Source: Chloroflexota bacterium (GTDB lineage: Bacteria; Chloroflexota; Anaerolineae; UBA1429). Taken from it: a DNA stretch of 64,000 nt. Where the stretch lies: assembly GCA_019873625.1 (NCBI GenBank), contig JAIOAW010000013.1, positions 1 through 64,000 of the forward strand, in the 5' to 3' direction. Each line of letters opens with the position of its first letter. Position 1 is the stretch's first letter. The notes below the pieces were generated by a model. The model was not told the DNA's origin. It made no database searches and worked only from the letters and a program-made list of their open reading frames with translations. The translations under genes and the position numbers were made by a program. Shown in pieces: positions 45,962-56,053 of this stretch.

Positions 45962-46927
45962 TTACGACAAGGTGCCTAACCCTTTGAGATAATGGTGCAC
46001 CCAACGGAGTTTGTGCTCCCAGTGGGCCTCGACGGCGGCGTGGTTGTGGTAGCGGTATACCTTCATCTCTTTGGGGGCACGGATCTTGTTATAGACCGCA
46101 TAGACACTGGAGGGCGGGCAAATATCATCCTGTAGGCCCACGTCCATCAACACGGGGCACTGGATGCGCCGGGCCAGGTTCAGGTTATCGAAATAACTGA
46201 GCGTGCGCCACACCCGTTCCTCGCGGTCGGGGTATTTCATCAGGTATTCGGCGATTTCCAGATAGGGGTGCCGCACGGCCACTTCTACAGCCCGCTGAAA
46301 ATGGCAGAGATAAGGCACCTCCGGCACGGCAACCTTGGGGCGGCCGTCCAGCGCGGCCACGGCGAGCGTCAGCCCGCCGCCCTGGCTCACGCCCATAATG
46401 CCGATATGCTCGGCATCCACCTCCGGCCGAGAGGCCACCACGTCGAGCGCCCGCACGCAATCCATATACACGCCGCGGTAGTAATATTCCTCCGGGTCTA
46501 GGATGCCCTGGGTCATCCAGCCGCGAACGTGTCCGCTCGAATAGGGGCCGGGGTCCGTGCTCTCACCCGATTGGCCGCGCACGTCCACGGCGAGCACGGC
46601 ATAGCCCTGTAAGGCCCACACGAGGTAAGGCGCCACTTCGGATTTCGACCCGCTGTACCCATGGTACTGCACAAGCGCCGGGTATGGCCCTGGCCCGTCG
46701 GGGGCGATATACCAGGCCGCGATGCGCGCCCCGCGCCAGCCATCGTAGCGCACGTCATACACCCGTGCGCCCAGCACGGGGTAGTCAAACGGCGTCCATT
46801 GGATGTTCAGGGGCGTGCGCGCGTTCTCGGCGAGCGTTCGCTCCCAAAAGGCGTCGAAATCGGGCTGGGCCGTGAGCGGCGGATCATAGACGACGAGTTC
46901 CTCTAGGGGTTTATCATATAGGGGCAT
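45962..46927 (-). CDS. Acetylxylan esterase / cephalosporin-C deacetylase family (CE7-like)
   Basis: 'VDVRGQSGESTDPGPYSSGHVRGWMTQGI', 'GIMGVSQGGGLTLAVAALD', 'DDICPPSSVYAVYN', 'HAAVE'. Confidence 0.9.
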   Translation of the reverse strand: MPLYDKPLEELVVYDPPLTAQPDFDAFWERTLAENARTPLNIQWTPFDYPVLGARVYDVRYDGWRGARIAAWYIAPDGPGPYPALVQYHGYSGSKSEVAPYLVWALQGYAVLAVDVRGQSGESTDPGPYSSGHVRGWMTQGILDPEEYYYRGVYMDCVRALDVVASRPEVDAEHIGIMGVSQGGGLTLAVAALDGRPKVAVPEVPYLCHFQRAVEVAVRHPYLEIAEYLMKYPDREERVWRTLSYFDNLNLARRIQCPVLMDVGLQDDICPPSSVYAVYNKIRAPKEMKVYRYHNHAAVEAHWEHKLRWVHHYLKGLGTLS

Positions 46928-47161
46928 CGCATCCTCTCCAAAAGGGGTTGGCGAGAGGATAGCCGGTGAAAAATGGATTGTCAATTTAGCAAGGCAGATG
47001 CTGGGGCCAAAAGAGAATTATCGTTTTCGCCATAAAGCACTATTATAGTATAGCCCACGCTGTCATAACCTGTGGTTGAGACCTGTGCATTTTGCACATT
47101 TTTCTTGCTCAGTTCGCATCGCTTCAAGGATAATAGATATCCACAGCAAGGTCAGGGTGCT

Positions 47162-49060
47162 ATGGCTTACATCCGAACAAAGGTACCTCTTGTTGGGGCA
47201 TTGCTCTTTGTGAGCGTTGTTTATGCGTCGAGCCTCCAGACTTCCATCGGGGCTTCCAATGACCCCTTTCCGGATCCAAAAGGGCTTGTGGGGCCTTTAA
47301 TGGATGACTCGGGGGAGTTCGTGGTAGCGTGGCACACTTGGGGCGTGGCTCATCCACCCGGCTACCCGTTCCTAAATTTGACGGCCAACCTCTTGACGCG
47401 ACTTTTCGGCCTATTGGGCGCAAACCCTGTTACAGCGGCCAGTCTTATTTCCTATACCTTTGGGGTATTGACCTTGGCTATGATTGCCTGGCCTATTTAC
47501 CAGGAACGAAAAGATGGCTGGGGGGCTGGAGCAGCGATTTTGCTCCCGGCATTTGGCCAAATGATGTGGCTCTATTCCTGCGTTGCCGAAGTCTGTACTT
47601 TTGCCCTTTTTCTAGGGTTTGGAGCAATCGCCCTTGCTCTCGCACTGAGCGAACGTCCAAGCCGAAATCTGGCTCTTGGACTTGGATTTTTGGTTGGGCT
47701 GGCATTTGGGCATCATCGAACCCTTGCCCTTCTTATCCCCTCTATTGTGGTGGCCGCTTGGCCTGCACGTCGCTTGGGGTGGAAAACGTGGTTGGGGGCA
47801 TTGGGCATGGCAATTCTTTCGTTTGGTGTATACGCTTATCTTCCCATCGTTTCGATAGCAGGCTCTCCATGGGTATATGGCCGACCACCGCAAACCCTTG
47901 AAGGGTTTCTAGATGCCTTCTTGACCCGGGAATACAGTGGGCAACTTACGCTGGTTGATGTTGCCCACTTTGGAACAGCACTTAAAGAGCGAGCCTATTT
48001 TCTCGCGCGAGAGATGACCTGGCTCGGACTTGCACTCGGTTGTGTTGGGCTGGGTATTGCGTTGGCTAATCAAAAAACTCGGCATTATGCTATAGTATTC
48101 AGTATCATTCCGACACTCTACTTTTTGCTGCCGATTAGTCAAAATCTTATTGTTACAATCCATCTGCCCATTCTAATGGCGAGCCTTGCCTTCGCAAGCC
48201 TGTGGGGCATAAGTTTTACCGCTACAAAAGCCTATGTCCGCTGGGTGCAAGTTTTGGCAACTTTTTTGGTCGTGGGTCAAATGTTTGTTCATCATCAAAG
48301 CCATGTTCTTGCTTATACGCGAGACCCTTTAGGCGAACGAATTGTCGCTGCTGTAGCCGCGCTGGAAGAAGAGCACCCCACCATCATCGAGGTGTGGGGG
48401 CCACGGTACTATGCCTTGGCTTACGGCAAATGGGCCAGCAAAGAACTCGCCTCGATCCGCTTGCTCGATGGGCGCAACCGATTGGAGGTGCTCTCGACCG
48501 TGGGGGACCTTCCCCCCGTGCTCTATACGACGGAAGCCGCGCTTTACCTCTATGGCCCCGAGGTGTGGGCCGAACGGTTGGGCAGCCCCGTGGCCCTCGA
48601 ATCGGCCGGCGATGGCCTGGTGGCCATCCGCCGTGCGCCGCGCCTAGCCGATGTTGCCCCTTCACCCGGCGCGCTGACCGACGTGGAGATCGCGCTGGAT
48701 AGCGCCTCCGCTTGGTTCACCGCAGAGGGCGACGTGCGCCTCACCCTCGAATGGCGTGCCTTGCGCCGCCCAATGGTGGATTATAATGTCTTTGTGCATA
48801 TATACGGTTTGCCCACCGAGGGCAACGTTGAGCAATTGCTTGCCCAAGGAGACCGCCGGCACCCGGTGTATGGGTTCTACCCCACGTCGCAATGGTCTGT
48901 GGGAGAACGGGTACGCGATGATTACCGTATCCCACTCCCCAAGGGGAGCCGGCCGACGAACGTTCAACTGGGCCTGTATCTCATCAGACCGGAGGGCGGG
49001 TTTGATAACCGGGCCATTTGGAACGTCCCAGTCGAGTGGGCTGCGCCGGGCAGGGAGTGA
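47162..49060 (+). CDS. DUF2723 multi-TM protein (glycosyltransferase-like)
   Basis: 'DSGEFVVAWHTWGVAHPPGYPFLNLTANLLTRL' typical DUF2723 N-terminus, many TM segments. Confidence 0.82.
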   Translation: MAYIRTKVPLVGALLFVSVVYASSLQTSIGASNDPFPDPKGLVGPLMDDSGEFVVAWHTWGVAHPPGYPFLNLTANLLTRLFGLLGANPVTAASLISYTFGVLTLAMIAWPIYQERKDGWGAGAAILLPAFGQMMWLYSCVAEVCTFALFLGFGAIALALALSERPSRNLALGLGFLVGLAFGHHRTLALLIPSIVVAAWPARRLGWKTWLGALGMAILSFGVYAYLPIVSIAGSPWVYGRPPQTLEGFLDAFLTREYSGQLTLVDVAHFGTALKERAYFLAREMTWLGLALGCVGLGIALANQKTRHYAIVFSIIPTLYFLLPISQNLIVTIHLPILMASLAFASLWGISFTATKAYVRWVQVLATFLVVGQMFVHHQSHVLAYTRDPLGERIVAAVAALEEEHPTIIEVWGPRYYALAYGKWASKELASIRLLDGRNRLEVLSTVGDLPPVLYTTEAALYLYGPEVWAERLGSPVALESAGDGLVAIRRAPRLADVAPSPGALTDVEIALDSASAWFTAEGDVRLTLEWRALRRPMVDYNVFVHIYGLPTEGNVEQLLAQGDRRHPVYGFYPTSQWSVGERVRDDYRIPLPKGSRPTNVQLGLYLIRPEGGFDNRAIWNVPVEWAAPGRE

Positions 49061-49138
49061 ACCGTTGTGCACTTTTCCTGTGGCGTTGCCTGAGGTGCCC
49101 TATGGGGTAGGATGGGCAAAGACGATGGGAGGTGACAG

Positions 49139-50734
49139 ATGATTCAAACGCGCAATGCGGAGATTCTCCGGCGAACGGTGGCCGAGTGGGCGCTTCAGAG
49201 CGAGCGCACCTATGCCGAACCCTTTGCCGATGTAGACGTAACGGGCACGTTCTATGGGCCTTCGGGCCAGGTGTTTCAAATGCCTGCCTTTTATGACGGA
49301 GGGAACACCTGGCGCCTGCGCTTTAACCCGCCGGAGGCGGGCGCGTGGCGGCTCGTCGTCTCCTCAAAGCCTCGGGATGCCGGCCTAGAAGGGGAACTCG
49401 CCTTTACCGTGGGGCCGAACGAGGTGCGCGGTTTCGCCAAAGCCACCCCCGGCGAGGCGTGGGGTTGGCATTACGAAAACGGCGAGCCAATCTTTTACCT
49501 AGGAGATACGGTCTATAACCTCTTTGGTATGGCCCATTGCGGCGCCGATGTCGAGTCGTTCCTCGAACGCCGCGCGGCCCAAGGGTTCAACCTCCTCCGC
49601 GTGCGCGTGCCCGTCAGCCCCTTTCATCCGCCGGAGGGCTACAGCCATTGGCAGACGCGGCGCACCTGGCCCTGGGGCGGGAGCGAGCAGAAACCCGTCT
49701 TTTCGCGTTTCAACCTGGAATACTTGGCCACGGTGGATCGCGTCATCCAAAAGGCAGAGGCCTTGGGGCTGGGCCTCGAGGTGATTATGGAGGCTTGGGG
49801 GTTCGAATTCCCCTTCAATCGGCGCGACCTCTTTGTGCCTGAATGGGAAGAACTCTGGCTCAAATACCTCATCGCCCGCTATGATGCCTATACCTGCGTG
49901 CACATCTGGACCCTGATGAACGAATACGAGTTCTACCCTGATGGGGATTGGCGCTATAACCCCGTGGCCGACCGTTGGGCCATGCGTATGGCGCGGTGGG
50001 TCAAGGCGAACGCACCCCACGGCCATGCTGTGGCCGTGCATAATGGCCCGCGCCTGCCCCCCTTTGCCGAGCGGTTTGCGCGCGACCCAGGGGCGATTGA
50101 CGCGATAATGTTCCAAGAATGGGGTGCGCGGGATGCGGAAAACGGTTGGCTGGCGACGGGCATCGAGGAGGTCATTGGCCAATCGCTGGCCGGCTGGAAG
50201 GGATCGGCCGTCTTTGCCGAGTGGGGCTATGAGCGCAATCCCGCCTTCCCGCCGAATATTCCCAGCCACATCTATTGCGACCGCCACCATACCCGCCGGG
50301 GCGCGTGGCGTGGCGCGTTCTGCGCCTTGGGTATCATCCACGGGTTTGAGAATTCGTGGGGGCCATTCCTGAATCTTGATGAGGACCAACCTGGCCTCGA
50401 TGACCTCTTGGTCGTCCGGCGATTTTTCACCCAGGTGGTGCCCTTTGCGCGGCTACGGCCAGCGCCGGAACTCCTGGCGGCGGGCGAGACGTATGCGCCG
50501 GGGCATCGGCCGCTCGTCTTGGCCTCTCGGGAGGGCGACCTCGTCGCGGCCTATTTGCCGGCTGGGGGAGCAGTGCACCTCTCGCTACCCGCCGGGAAGG
50601 AATATCGCGCCACCTGGTTTGACCCTGTAACGGGCGAGGAAGCCCCTGCCGAGGGCGAAAATGGGCATTACCGGGCGCCCCAGGCCGTGTTCGAAGGGCG
50701 CTCCAAAGATTGGGCCTTGGTGCTTCGTGCCTAA
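49139..50734 (+). CDS. DUF5060/DUF4038-type putative glycoside hydrolase
   Basis: 'YAEPFADVDVTGTFYGPSGQVFQMPAFYDGGNTWRLRFNPPEAGAWRL', TIM-barrel 'HIWTLMNEYEFY', 'VFAEWGYERN'. Confidence 0.8.
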   Translation: MIQTRNAEILRRTVAEWALQSERTYAEPFADVDVTGTFYGPSGQVFQMPAFYDGGNTWRLRFNPPEAGAWRLVVSSKPRDAGLEGELAFTVGPNEVRGFAKATPGEAWGWHYENGEPIFYLGDTVYNLFGMAHCGADVESFLERRAAQGFNLLRVRVPVSPFHPPEGYSHWQTRRTWPWGGSEQKPVFSRFNLEYLATVDRVIQKAEALGLGLEVIMEAWGFEFPFNRRDLFVPEWEELWLKYLIARYDAYTCVHIWTLMNEYEFYPDGDWRYNPVADRWAMRMARWVKANAPHGHAVAVHNGPRLPPFAERFARDPGAIDAIMFQEWGARDAENGWLATGIEEVIGQSLAGWKGSAVFAEWGYERNPAFPPNIPSHIYCDRHHTRRGAWRGAFCALGIIHGFENSWGPFLNLDEDQPGLDDLLVVRRFFTQVVPFARLRPAPELLAAGETYAPGHRPLVLASREGDLVAAYLPAGGAVHLSLPAGKEYRATWFDPVTGEEAPAEGENGHYRAPQAVFEGRSKDWALVLRA

Positions 50735-50770
50735 GGGGAGATTGCCCTCCGCTTGGGCCTTGATCCAAAA

Positions 50771-50794
50771 GGCCGGGGGAATCACCCCCCGGCC
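50771..50794. terminator. Bidirectional terminator overlapping epimerase stop
   Basis: GGCCGGGGG-AATCA-CCCCCCGGCC between convergent genes. Confidence 0.55.
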
Positions 50795-51786
50795 ATAGCC
50801 CGCCTTTGCACGGCGATGAGGTGATCCATCATCGCGTTGACCCGTTCGTTTACGATGTGCCGGCGCTCGGGGTCGGCGTCATGCCAGGCGATGGATTGGG
50901 CAATCCCCTCGGCAAAGCGCACTTTGGCCCGGTATTCCGGCACAAAGCGCTTGATCTTGCTGTTATCGAAGACGAGGCTGTAGGCCTTGTCTCCATAGAG
51001 GCCGGCGGTGAGATCGGGGTAGAGGGCCGCGATGGTCTCTGTGGGGACGTGCACAATCTCGATTTCTGGGCAGCCGGCGGCCCGCCCGATGGTGCGATAG
51101 ATTGCCTCCCAGGTGAGCACCTCGTCGCTCGTGATGTGAAAGGCCTCGCCCAAAGCCTCCTGCAAGCCGAACAGCCCGACGAACCCCACGGCAAAATCGC
51201 TGGCGTGGGTCATCACCCACAGGGTTTGGCCATCCCCTTGGCAGACGATGGGCAACCCCTTGCGCATACGGTAGACCACGGTATAGCCGTGCCCGCCCAC
51301 CGAGCAGGGAATCCACGTCGGCCCGTAGGTATATGAGGGGCGCACGATGGTCATAGGGAAGGCCCGTTCGCGATAGGCCTGCACGAGCCTATCCTCGCAG
51401 GCGATCTTGAGGCGGGCGTATTCCCAATAGGGGTTGCGCAGCGGCGTGGATTCGGTGACGATGTAATGGCTGGGCGGCCTTTGGTAGGCGCTCGCCGTGC
51501 TGATAAAGATGTACTGCCCCACCTGGCCGGAGAACGCGGCGATGTCGAGGGCCACCTCCTCGGGGGTGTAGCCGACAAAATTCGCCACCACGTCGAAATG
51601 GCGTTTCGCGGCCTCTTCGAGGAGGGCGCGGTCGTGGCGGTCTCCGATCAGCGTGTGCACGCGGGGGTCGAGTTCCTCATTCCGCGTGCCGCGGTTGAGC
51701 ACGGTGACGTCGTAGCCCTTGGCCAAGGCGCGCTCGACGCAGGCCGTGCTGATATTCCCCGTTCCTCCGATGAACAAGACGCGCAT
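50782..51786 (-). CDS. NAD-dependent epimerase/dehydratase (extended SDR)
   Basis: 'MRVLFIGGTGNISTACVERAL', 'STASAYQRP', 'YWEYARLKIACE'. Confidence 0.9.
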   Translation of the reverse strand: MRVLFIGGTGNISTACVERALAKGYDVTVLNRGTRNEELDPRVHTLIGDRHDRALLEEAAKRHFDVVANFVGYTPEEVALDIAAFSGQVGQYIFISTASAYQRPPSHYIVTESTPLRNPYWEYARLKIACEDRLVQAYRERAFPMTIVRPSYTYGPTWIPCSVGGHGYTVVYRMRKGLPIVCQGDGQTLWVMTHASDFAVGFVGLFGLQEALGEAFHITSDEVLTWEAIYRTIGRAAGCPEIEIVHVPTETIAALYPDLTAGLYGDKAYSLVFDNSKIKRFVPEYRAKVRFAEGIAQSIAWHDADPERRHIVNERVNAMMDHLIAVQRRAMAGG

Positions 51787-51937
51787 CGCCACAAACCTCC
51801 CGTTGATGTGCAGGTACTTTAGCAAAAGAGGCAAAGGATGCCAAGGCTGTTCGCACAACCCCAACCCTTCAAAGGGGTTGACGGGCTAGGGCAGGAAGGG
51901 TACATTGAGGATGCATCTCGATGAGAAGGAGGGACGT

Positions 51938-52459
51938 ATGAAGCCTTTAGCCATCCCCAATCTCTTTGCGCGGCGGAGCATCCGTTCCTTTACGCCGGAG
52001 CCGCTAACGCCCGAGCACATTGAAACGCTCCTGCAAGCGGCGATGGCCGCGCCCTCGGCGGGGAACCGCAAACCCTGGCACTTTATCGCCGTGACCGATG
52101 CTGAGGTGCGCGCCAAACTGGCCGAATCTCACCCCTACGCCAAGATGGTGGCCCACGCGCCTTTGTGCATCGTGCCGTGCGGCGAGCCGGGCGTGGCCTA
52201 CCCCACGGTGCCGGAGTTCTGGATTCAGGATTTGGCAGCGGCCTGCGAGAACATCCTCCTCGCAGCGGTGGGGTTGGGGCTAGGGGGCGTGTGGTGCGGC
52301 GTCTATCCCATTTTGGAGCGCGTCCAGGCGGCGAGGAGCATCCTGGGCGTGCCCGATCACATCATCCCCTTCGCCTTTTTGGCGATTGGGCACCCCGCGG
52401 AGCACCGCGAGCCGCGCACGCAGTATGACCCGGCGCGCGTGCACTATGATCGCTGGTAA
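51938..52459 (+). CDS. Nitroreductase family protein
   Basis: 'ARRSIRSFTPEPLTPEHIETLLQAAMAAPSAGNRKPWHFIAV', 'GLGLGGVWCGVYP'. Confidence 0.93.
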   Translation: MKPLAIPNLFARRSIRSFTPEPLTPEHIETLLQAAMAAPSAGNRKPWHFIAVTDAEVRAKLAESHPYAKMVAHAPLCIVPCGEPGVAYPTVPEFWIQDLAAACENILLAAVGLGLGGVWCGVYPILERVQAARSILGVPDHIIPFAFLAIGHPAEHREPRTQYDPARVHYDRW

Positions 52460-52504
52460 CGCTTTGGGCGAACTTCGCCTCACATCAAGAATGGAGCAAA
52501 CAAT

Positions 52505-53335
52505 ATGGGTGGAATCGGCATCAACAAGGTTGCCCGGAATCCGGTCAAGGTCAAACTGCATAGCGGCCAGCCGGCGGTAGGCACGTGGCTTTCGCTCTGC
52601 TCGCCCGTGGCGGCGGAGATGATGGCCTCCGTCGGGTGGGATTGGCTCGTGGTGGATGTGGAGCATAGCCCCGTTGGGTTCGAGACGATGGTCAACTGCT
52701 TTCGGGCCATCCAACTCGGCGGCGCTGCGCCTATGGCGCGCGTCCCTTGGAACGACACGGTTTGGATTCAGCGGACGCTCGACGCGGGCGCCTTCGGCCT
52801 GGTGGTGCCTATGGTGAACTCGGCGGAGGATGCGCGCGCCGCCGTGGCCAATATGAAATATGCTACCCTGGGCCAGCGCAGTTATGGGGGCAGCCGCGTG
52901 GCGCCCTATGTGGAGGGAGATTACCTCAAATGGGCGCAGGAGAACATCGCCGTCATCGTGATGATCGAGACGATGGAGGCCGTGGAGCGGGCTGAGGAGA
53001 TCCTCTCCGTGGAGGGCGTAGATGGCTGTTTCATCGGCCCGAGCGACCTGGCGCTCTCGATGGGCGTGGGGTTAGGGGATATCGGTCCGGGCACGCCGCA
53101 CGAAGAGGCCATTCAACGGGTCCTCCAGGCGGGCAAGAAGGTGGGCGTGGCCGTGGGCAAGCACTGCTACGATGCGGAAGAGGTGAATACGCGCATTGCC
53201 CAGGGGTTCCAATTCTTGGCCTTGGCAAGCGACGCCCGCTTTATGATGAAAGAGGCGCAGGCCCAGTTCAAGGCTTTACGGCTGGAAGGGGGCGCCGCCC
53301 CGAGCGGGGCCGAGGGCAAGGGGCGCATTTATTAG
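52505..53335 (+). CDS. HpcH/HpaI aldolase family protein
   Basis: 'WLVVDVEHSPVGFETM', 'ARVPWNDTVWIQRTLDAGAFGLVVPMVNSAEDARAAVA', 'GPSDLALSMG'. Confidence 0.93.
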   Translation: MGGIGINKVARNPVKVKLHSGQPAVGTWLSLCSPVAAEMMASVGWDWLVVDVEHSPVGFETMVNCFRAIQLGGAAPMARVPWNDTVWIQRTLDAGAFGLVVPMVNSAEDARAAVANMKYATLGQRSYGGSRVAPYVEGDYLKWAQENIAVIVMIETMEAVERAEEILSVEGVDGCFIGPSDLALSMGVGLGDIGPGTPHEEAIQRVLQAGKKVGVAVGKHCYDAEEVNTRIAQGFQFLALASDARFMMKEAQAQFKALRLEGGAAPSGAEGKGRIY

Positions 53336-53356
53336 GCGCACCTTTGATCTTCCATT

Positions 53357-53394
53357 GCCGCAAGGAGGGCGACGGAGATCGCCTTCCTTGCGGC
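53357..53394. terminator. Bidirectional terminator
   Basis: GCCGCAAGGAGGGCGA-CGGAGA-TCGCCTTCCTTGCGGC (one wobble). Confidence 0.7.
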
Positions 53395-53399
53395 GCGTT

Positions 53400-54590
53400 T
53401 TAGAAGGGCACCAGGCTCAACAGCCACCCCGCTATGGCCCCGCCCAAAACGAGCCATGCGCTGTTGACCTTCCAACGGAAGGCCAGGGCGAGCGCGATGA
53501 GCGCGATGAGGCCGGCGTGCCAATCTCTCACGGAGGCGAAGGCTAATTTGACGCCCGCCGAGGCCATCAGCCCGATGGAGCACACGTTGATGGCATCCAA
53601 AAAGGCGCTGAGCCACCCAAAGCGGCGAACGTGCGGCGCAAAACGCGTGAGGAGGAAGACGAGCGCGAAGGAGGGGAGGAACATCCCCAAGGTGGCCACG
53701 CCCGCGCCCGAAAAGCCATGCAACAGGTAGCCGATAAAGGTCGCCGTGGAGGTCAACGGGCCGGGCGTGAGTTGGCCTGCGGCGATGGCATCGAGGAGTT
53801 GGGGATAGGTGAGCCATTGGAGATCGCGCACTAGCCCCCCCTCGAGAAAGGCGATGAGCACGTAGCCCGTCCCATAAAGAATCGAGCCGATTTTCAGGAA
53901 AAAGAGGCCAATCTGCCATAGAGAGGCATTAGCCCCTGCTCCGGCCAGGAGCACACCAAGGCCCGAGCCGATGGGCAGGAGCCAGCCTTTACGCTTCGTG
54001 GGGCCGCTTTGGTCCGCGTGGGGCGTTGCCTCAGGGCCGGCCTTGCGCTGGCCCTTCGCGAGGAGGAGCCAGGCCATACCGAGGATGCCCCCGCCAAAGA
54101 GGAGGGCGATCTCATCGCCGCCGGCCAGTGAGGCCGCGAGCACCACCAGGCCGAGCAAGCCCAGCCGCCACCCCTTGACGGCCCTCTGACCCAGCCGGCC
54201 TACGGCCACGATGAGCGCAGCGAGCACCGCCGGCTTGATGCCCTGTAAGAAAGGTGCGGCGGCGGGCAAGGCCCCTAGGCGCACGTAGAGGATGCCCAAA
54301 AGGAGGCTGCACACCACCCCCGGCAAGATGAACCCCGCCCCGGCCAAAAAGAACCCTGGCCAACCGCCGCGGATATAGCCGAGGTGGATGGCCAATTCTG
54401 CCGCGTTCGGCCCAGGGATGAGGTTCGTGAGGCCTACGAGGTCCAAAAAGCGGTCGCGATCCAGCCAACGGCGGCGCGTAACTGTCTCATCCTCCATCAT
54501 AGCGATGGTGACGGCTGGCCCGCCAAACCCCGTGAAGCCTAGGCGGAAGAATAGGGAGGCGATTTCGCGAAGGTAGCGCGGAGGCCTCAC
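53400..54590 (-). CDS. chrA: Chromate transporter (ChrA family, two-domain)
   Basis: 'FFRLGFTGFGGPAVTIAMMEDE', 'NLIPGPNAAELAIHLGYIRGGWPG', second half 'LTPGPLTSTATFIGYLLHG'; GTG start at 54590 preferred. Confidence 0.9.
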   Translation of the reverse strand: MRPPRYLREIASLFFRLGFTGFGGPAVTIAMMEDETVTRRRWLDRDRFLDLVGLTNLIPGPNAAELAIHLGYIRGGWPGFFLAGAGFILPGVVCSLLLGILYVRLGALPAAAPFLQGIKPAVLAALIVAVGRLGQRAVKGWRLGLLGLVVLAASLAGGDEIALLFGGGILGMAWLLLAKGQRKAGPEATPHADQSGPTKRKGWLLPIGSGLGVLLAGAGANASLWQIGLFFLKIGSILYGTGYVLIAFLEGGLVRDLQWLTYPQLLDAIAAGQLTPGPLTSTATFIGYLLHGFSGAGVATLGMFLPSFALVFLLTRFAPHVRRFGWLSAFLDAINVCSIGLMASAGVKLAFASVRDWHAGLIALIALALAFRWKVNSAWLVLGGAIAGWLLSLVPF

Positions 54591-54642
54591 GCTAGATGAA
54601 ACGTCCTCTCGAGGCGGTGCGGCGCTCTTTGCGCTCCGCTGG

Positions 54643-54970
54643 TCAGCGACCCTCCCGCGATCTCTGATCCGTTGATGGCTTCTTGCCATGAATGCCCGCT
54701 AACTCCAGAAAACGCTTATAACTCAAGCCGGCCTGCTTGAGGATACTTCTCAGCGTTCCCCAGGGAATTTCAGATTTGCCCCCTGCGACGATGGCCACGG
54801 TGTGAGTGCTATCGTCCTGTTTCAGAGCGAACGCTTGGTGGCTTCCACATACACCAGCAGGAACGGCAGACGGGGTCTGGCTGAAAAAGCGCCTCCATAT
54901 CGGCCCAACGTTCCGGCGTGAGGGGGTATATGGCGACCGCGCGGCCATCGAGGGTGAATTGGGCGTTCAT
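54643..54970 (-). pseudogene. Chimeric remnant: GNAT acetyltransferase N-terminus joined to HicA-like toxin C-terminus
   Basis: Frame from 54970: 'MNAQFTLDGRAVAIYPLTPERWADMEALFQPDPVCRSCWCMW' (GNAT-like); other frame: 'GSHQAFALKQDDSTHTVAIVAGGKSEIPWGTLRSILKQAGLSYKRFLEL' (HicA-like). Confidence 0.6.
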
Positions 54971-55033
54971 CTCGCCTCCTGGCCAGGGCGGGGAGGGGGC
55001 ATAGGCCCGCTGTGCCTATGCCCCCTCCGATCG

Positions 55034-56035
55034 TTAGGCAAAGCGGTACTCGCGCCCCTCGCGGGCGGCGATATACATCCCCTCCATCAGTTCGGTCAGG
55101 TTGCGGCCGTCTTCCACGGTGATCGTCATCGGCGTATCGTGCAAGATGGCGCTGATCCATTGATCCATCGGGTGGGGCAGGGCCTCGGGCAGTTTCTCCA
55201 CGCGGATCAACCCCTGGACGCCTTCTGGGTCGAGCAGGGTGCTGGAGAGGATGACCCCGCCGAACGGATCGCGCCCCACGTAGCCCTCGGTGCCATAAAT
55301 CTCGATGGGGCGCGGGCCGCGCCGCTGAACCCAAGAGCATTCCAGCACGCCCAGCGCACCCGATTCGAACTCGACGACCACAGCCGAGTTATCGTCAATG
55401 GGGTAATTGTTCGTCAAGTTGTTGATCTTGGCGACCACGCTCTTGGGTTTGCCCATAAACCAGCGCATCACATCCACAATGTGGCAACCCAGGTCGAACA
55501 TCGCGCCGCCGCCGGCTAACTCGGCATCGGCAAACCAGGCACTGCCCCCTTTGAACCATTTGTCGAGGCCCCCGGCGTGGGCGATGCGGGCGCGCATCAG
55601 GGTCACCTGGCCGAGCCAACCCTTGTCAAGCACCTGGCGCATAAAAAGCGTCTCCGGTGTGGTGCGCGAGGGGAGCGAGATCATAAACTTGACCCCCGCC
55701 TTGTGCACGGCCTGGACGATCTCCTCGGCATCTTTGAGGGCGATGGTGAGCACCTTTTCGGTATAAACGTGCTTTTTGTGCTCCAAGGCCGCCTTGATCA
55801 CCCACGGGTGATCTTTGCTCACCGCGTCCACCACCACCGCCTCGACGCCGGGCCAACGGAGCGCCTCTTCGAGGTTGGGCGTCCACGGGGCGCCCCAGCG
55901 TTCGCTAGCGGCGCGGCCGCGCTCGGGGTCGTCATCCCAAATGCAGCGAATCTCCGCCTCGGGATGGTTGGCCACGCGCTGGGCATAGCCGTTGGCGTGG
56001 ACGTGGGCAAAACTGAGCATACATACGCCGAGCAT
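55034..56035 (-). CDS. Gfo/Idh/MocA family oxidoreductase
   Basis: 'KHVYTEKVLTIALKDAEEIV', 'GGGAMFDLGCHIVDVMRWFMG'. Confidence 0.92.
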   Translation of the reverse strand: MLGVCMLSFAHVHANGYAQRVANHPEAEIRCIWDDDPERGRAASERWGAPWTPNLEEALRWPGVEAVVVDAVSKDHPWVIKAALEHKKHVYTEKVLTIALKDAEEIVQAVHKAGVKFMISLPSRTTPETLFMRQVLDKGWLGQVTLMRARIAHAGGLDKWFKGGSAWFADAELAGGGAMFDLGCHIVDVMRWFMGKPKSVVAKINNLTNNYPIDDNSAVVVEFESGALGVLECSWVQRRGPRPIEIYGTEGYVGRDPFGGVILSSTLLDPEGVQGLIRVEKLPEALPHPMDQWISAILHDTPMTITVEDGRNLTELMEGMYIAAREGREYRFA

Positions 56036-56053
56036 AACACAATCCTTTCTCGT

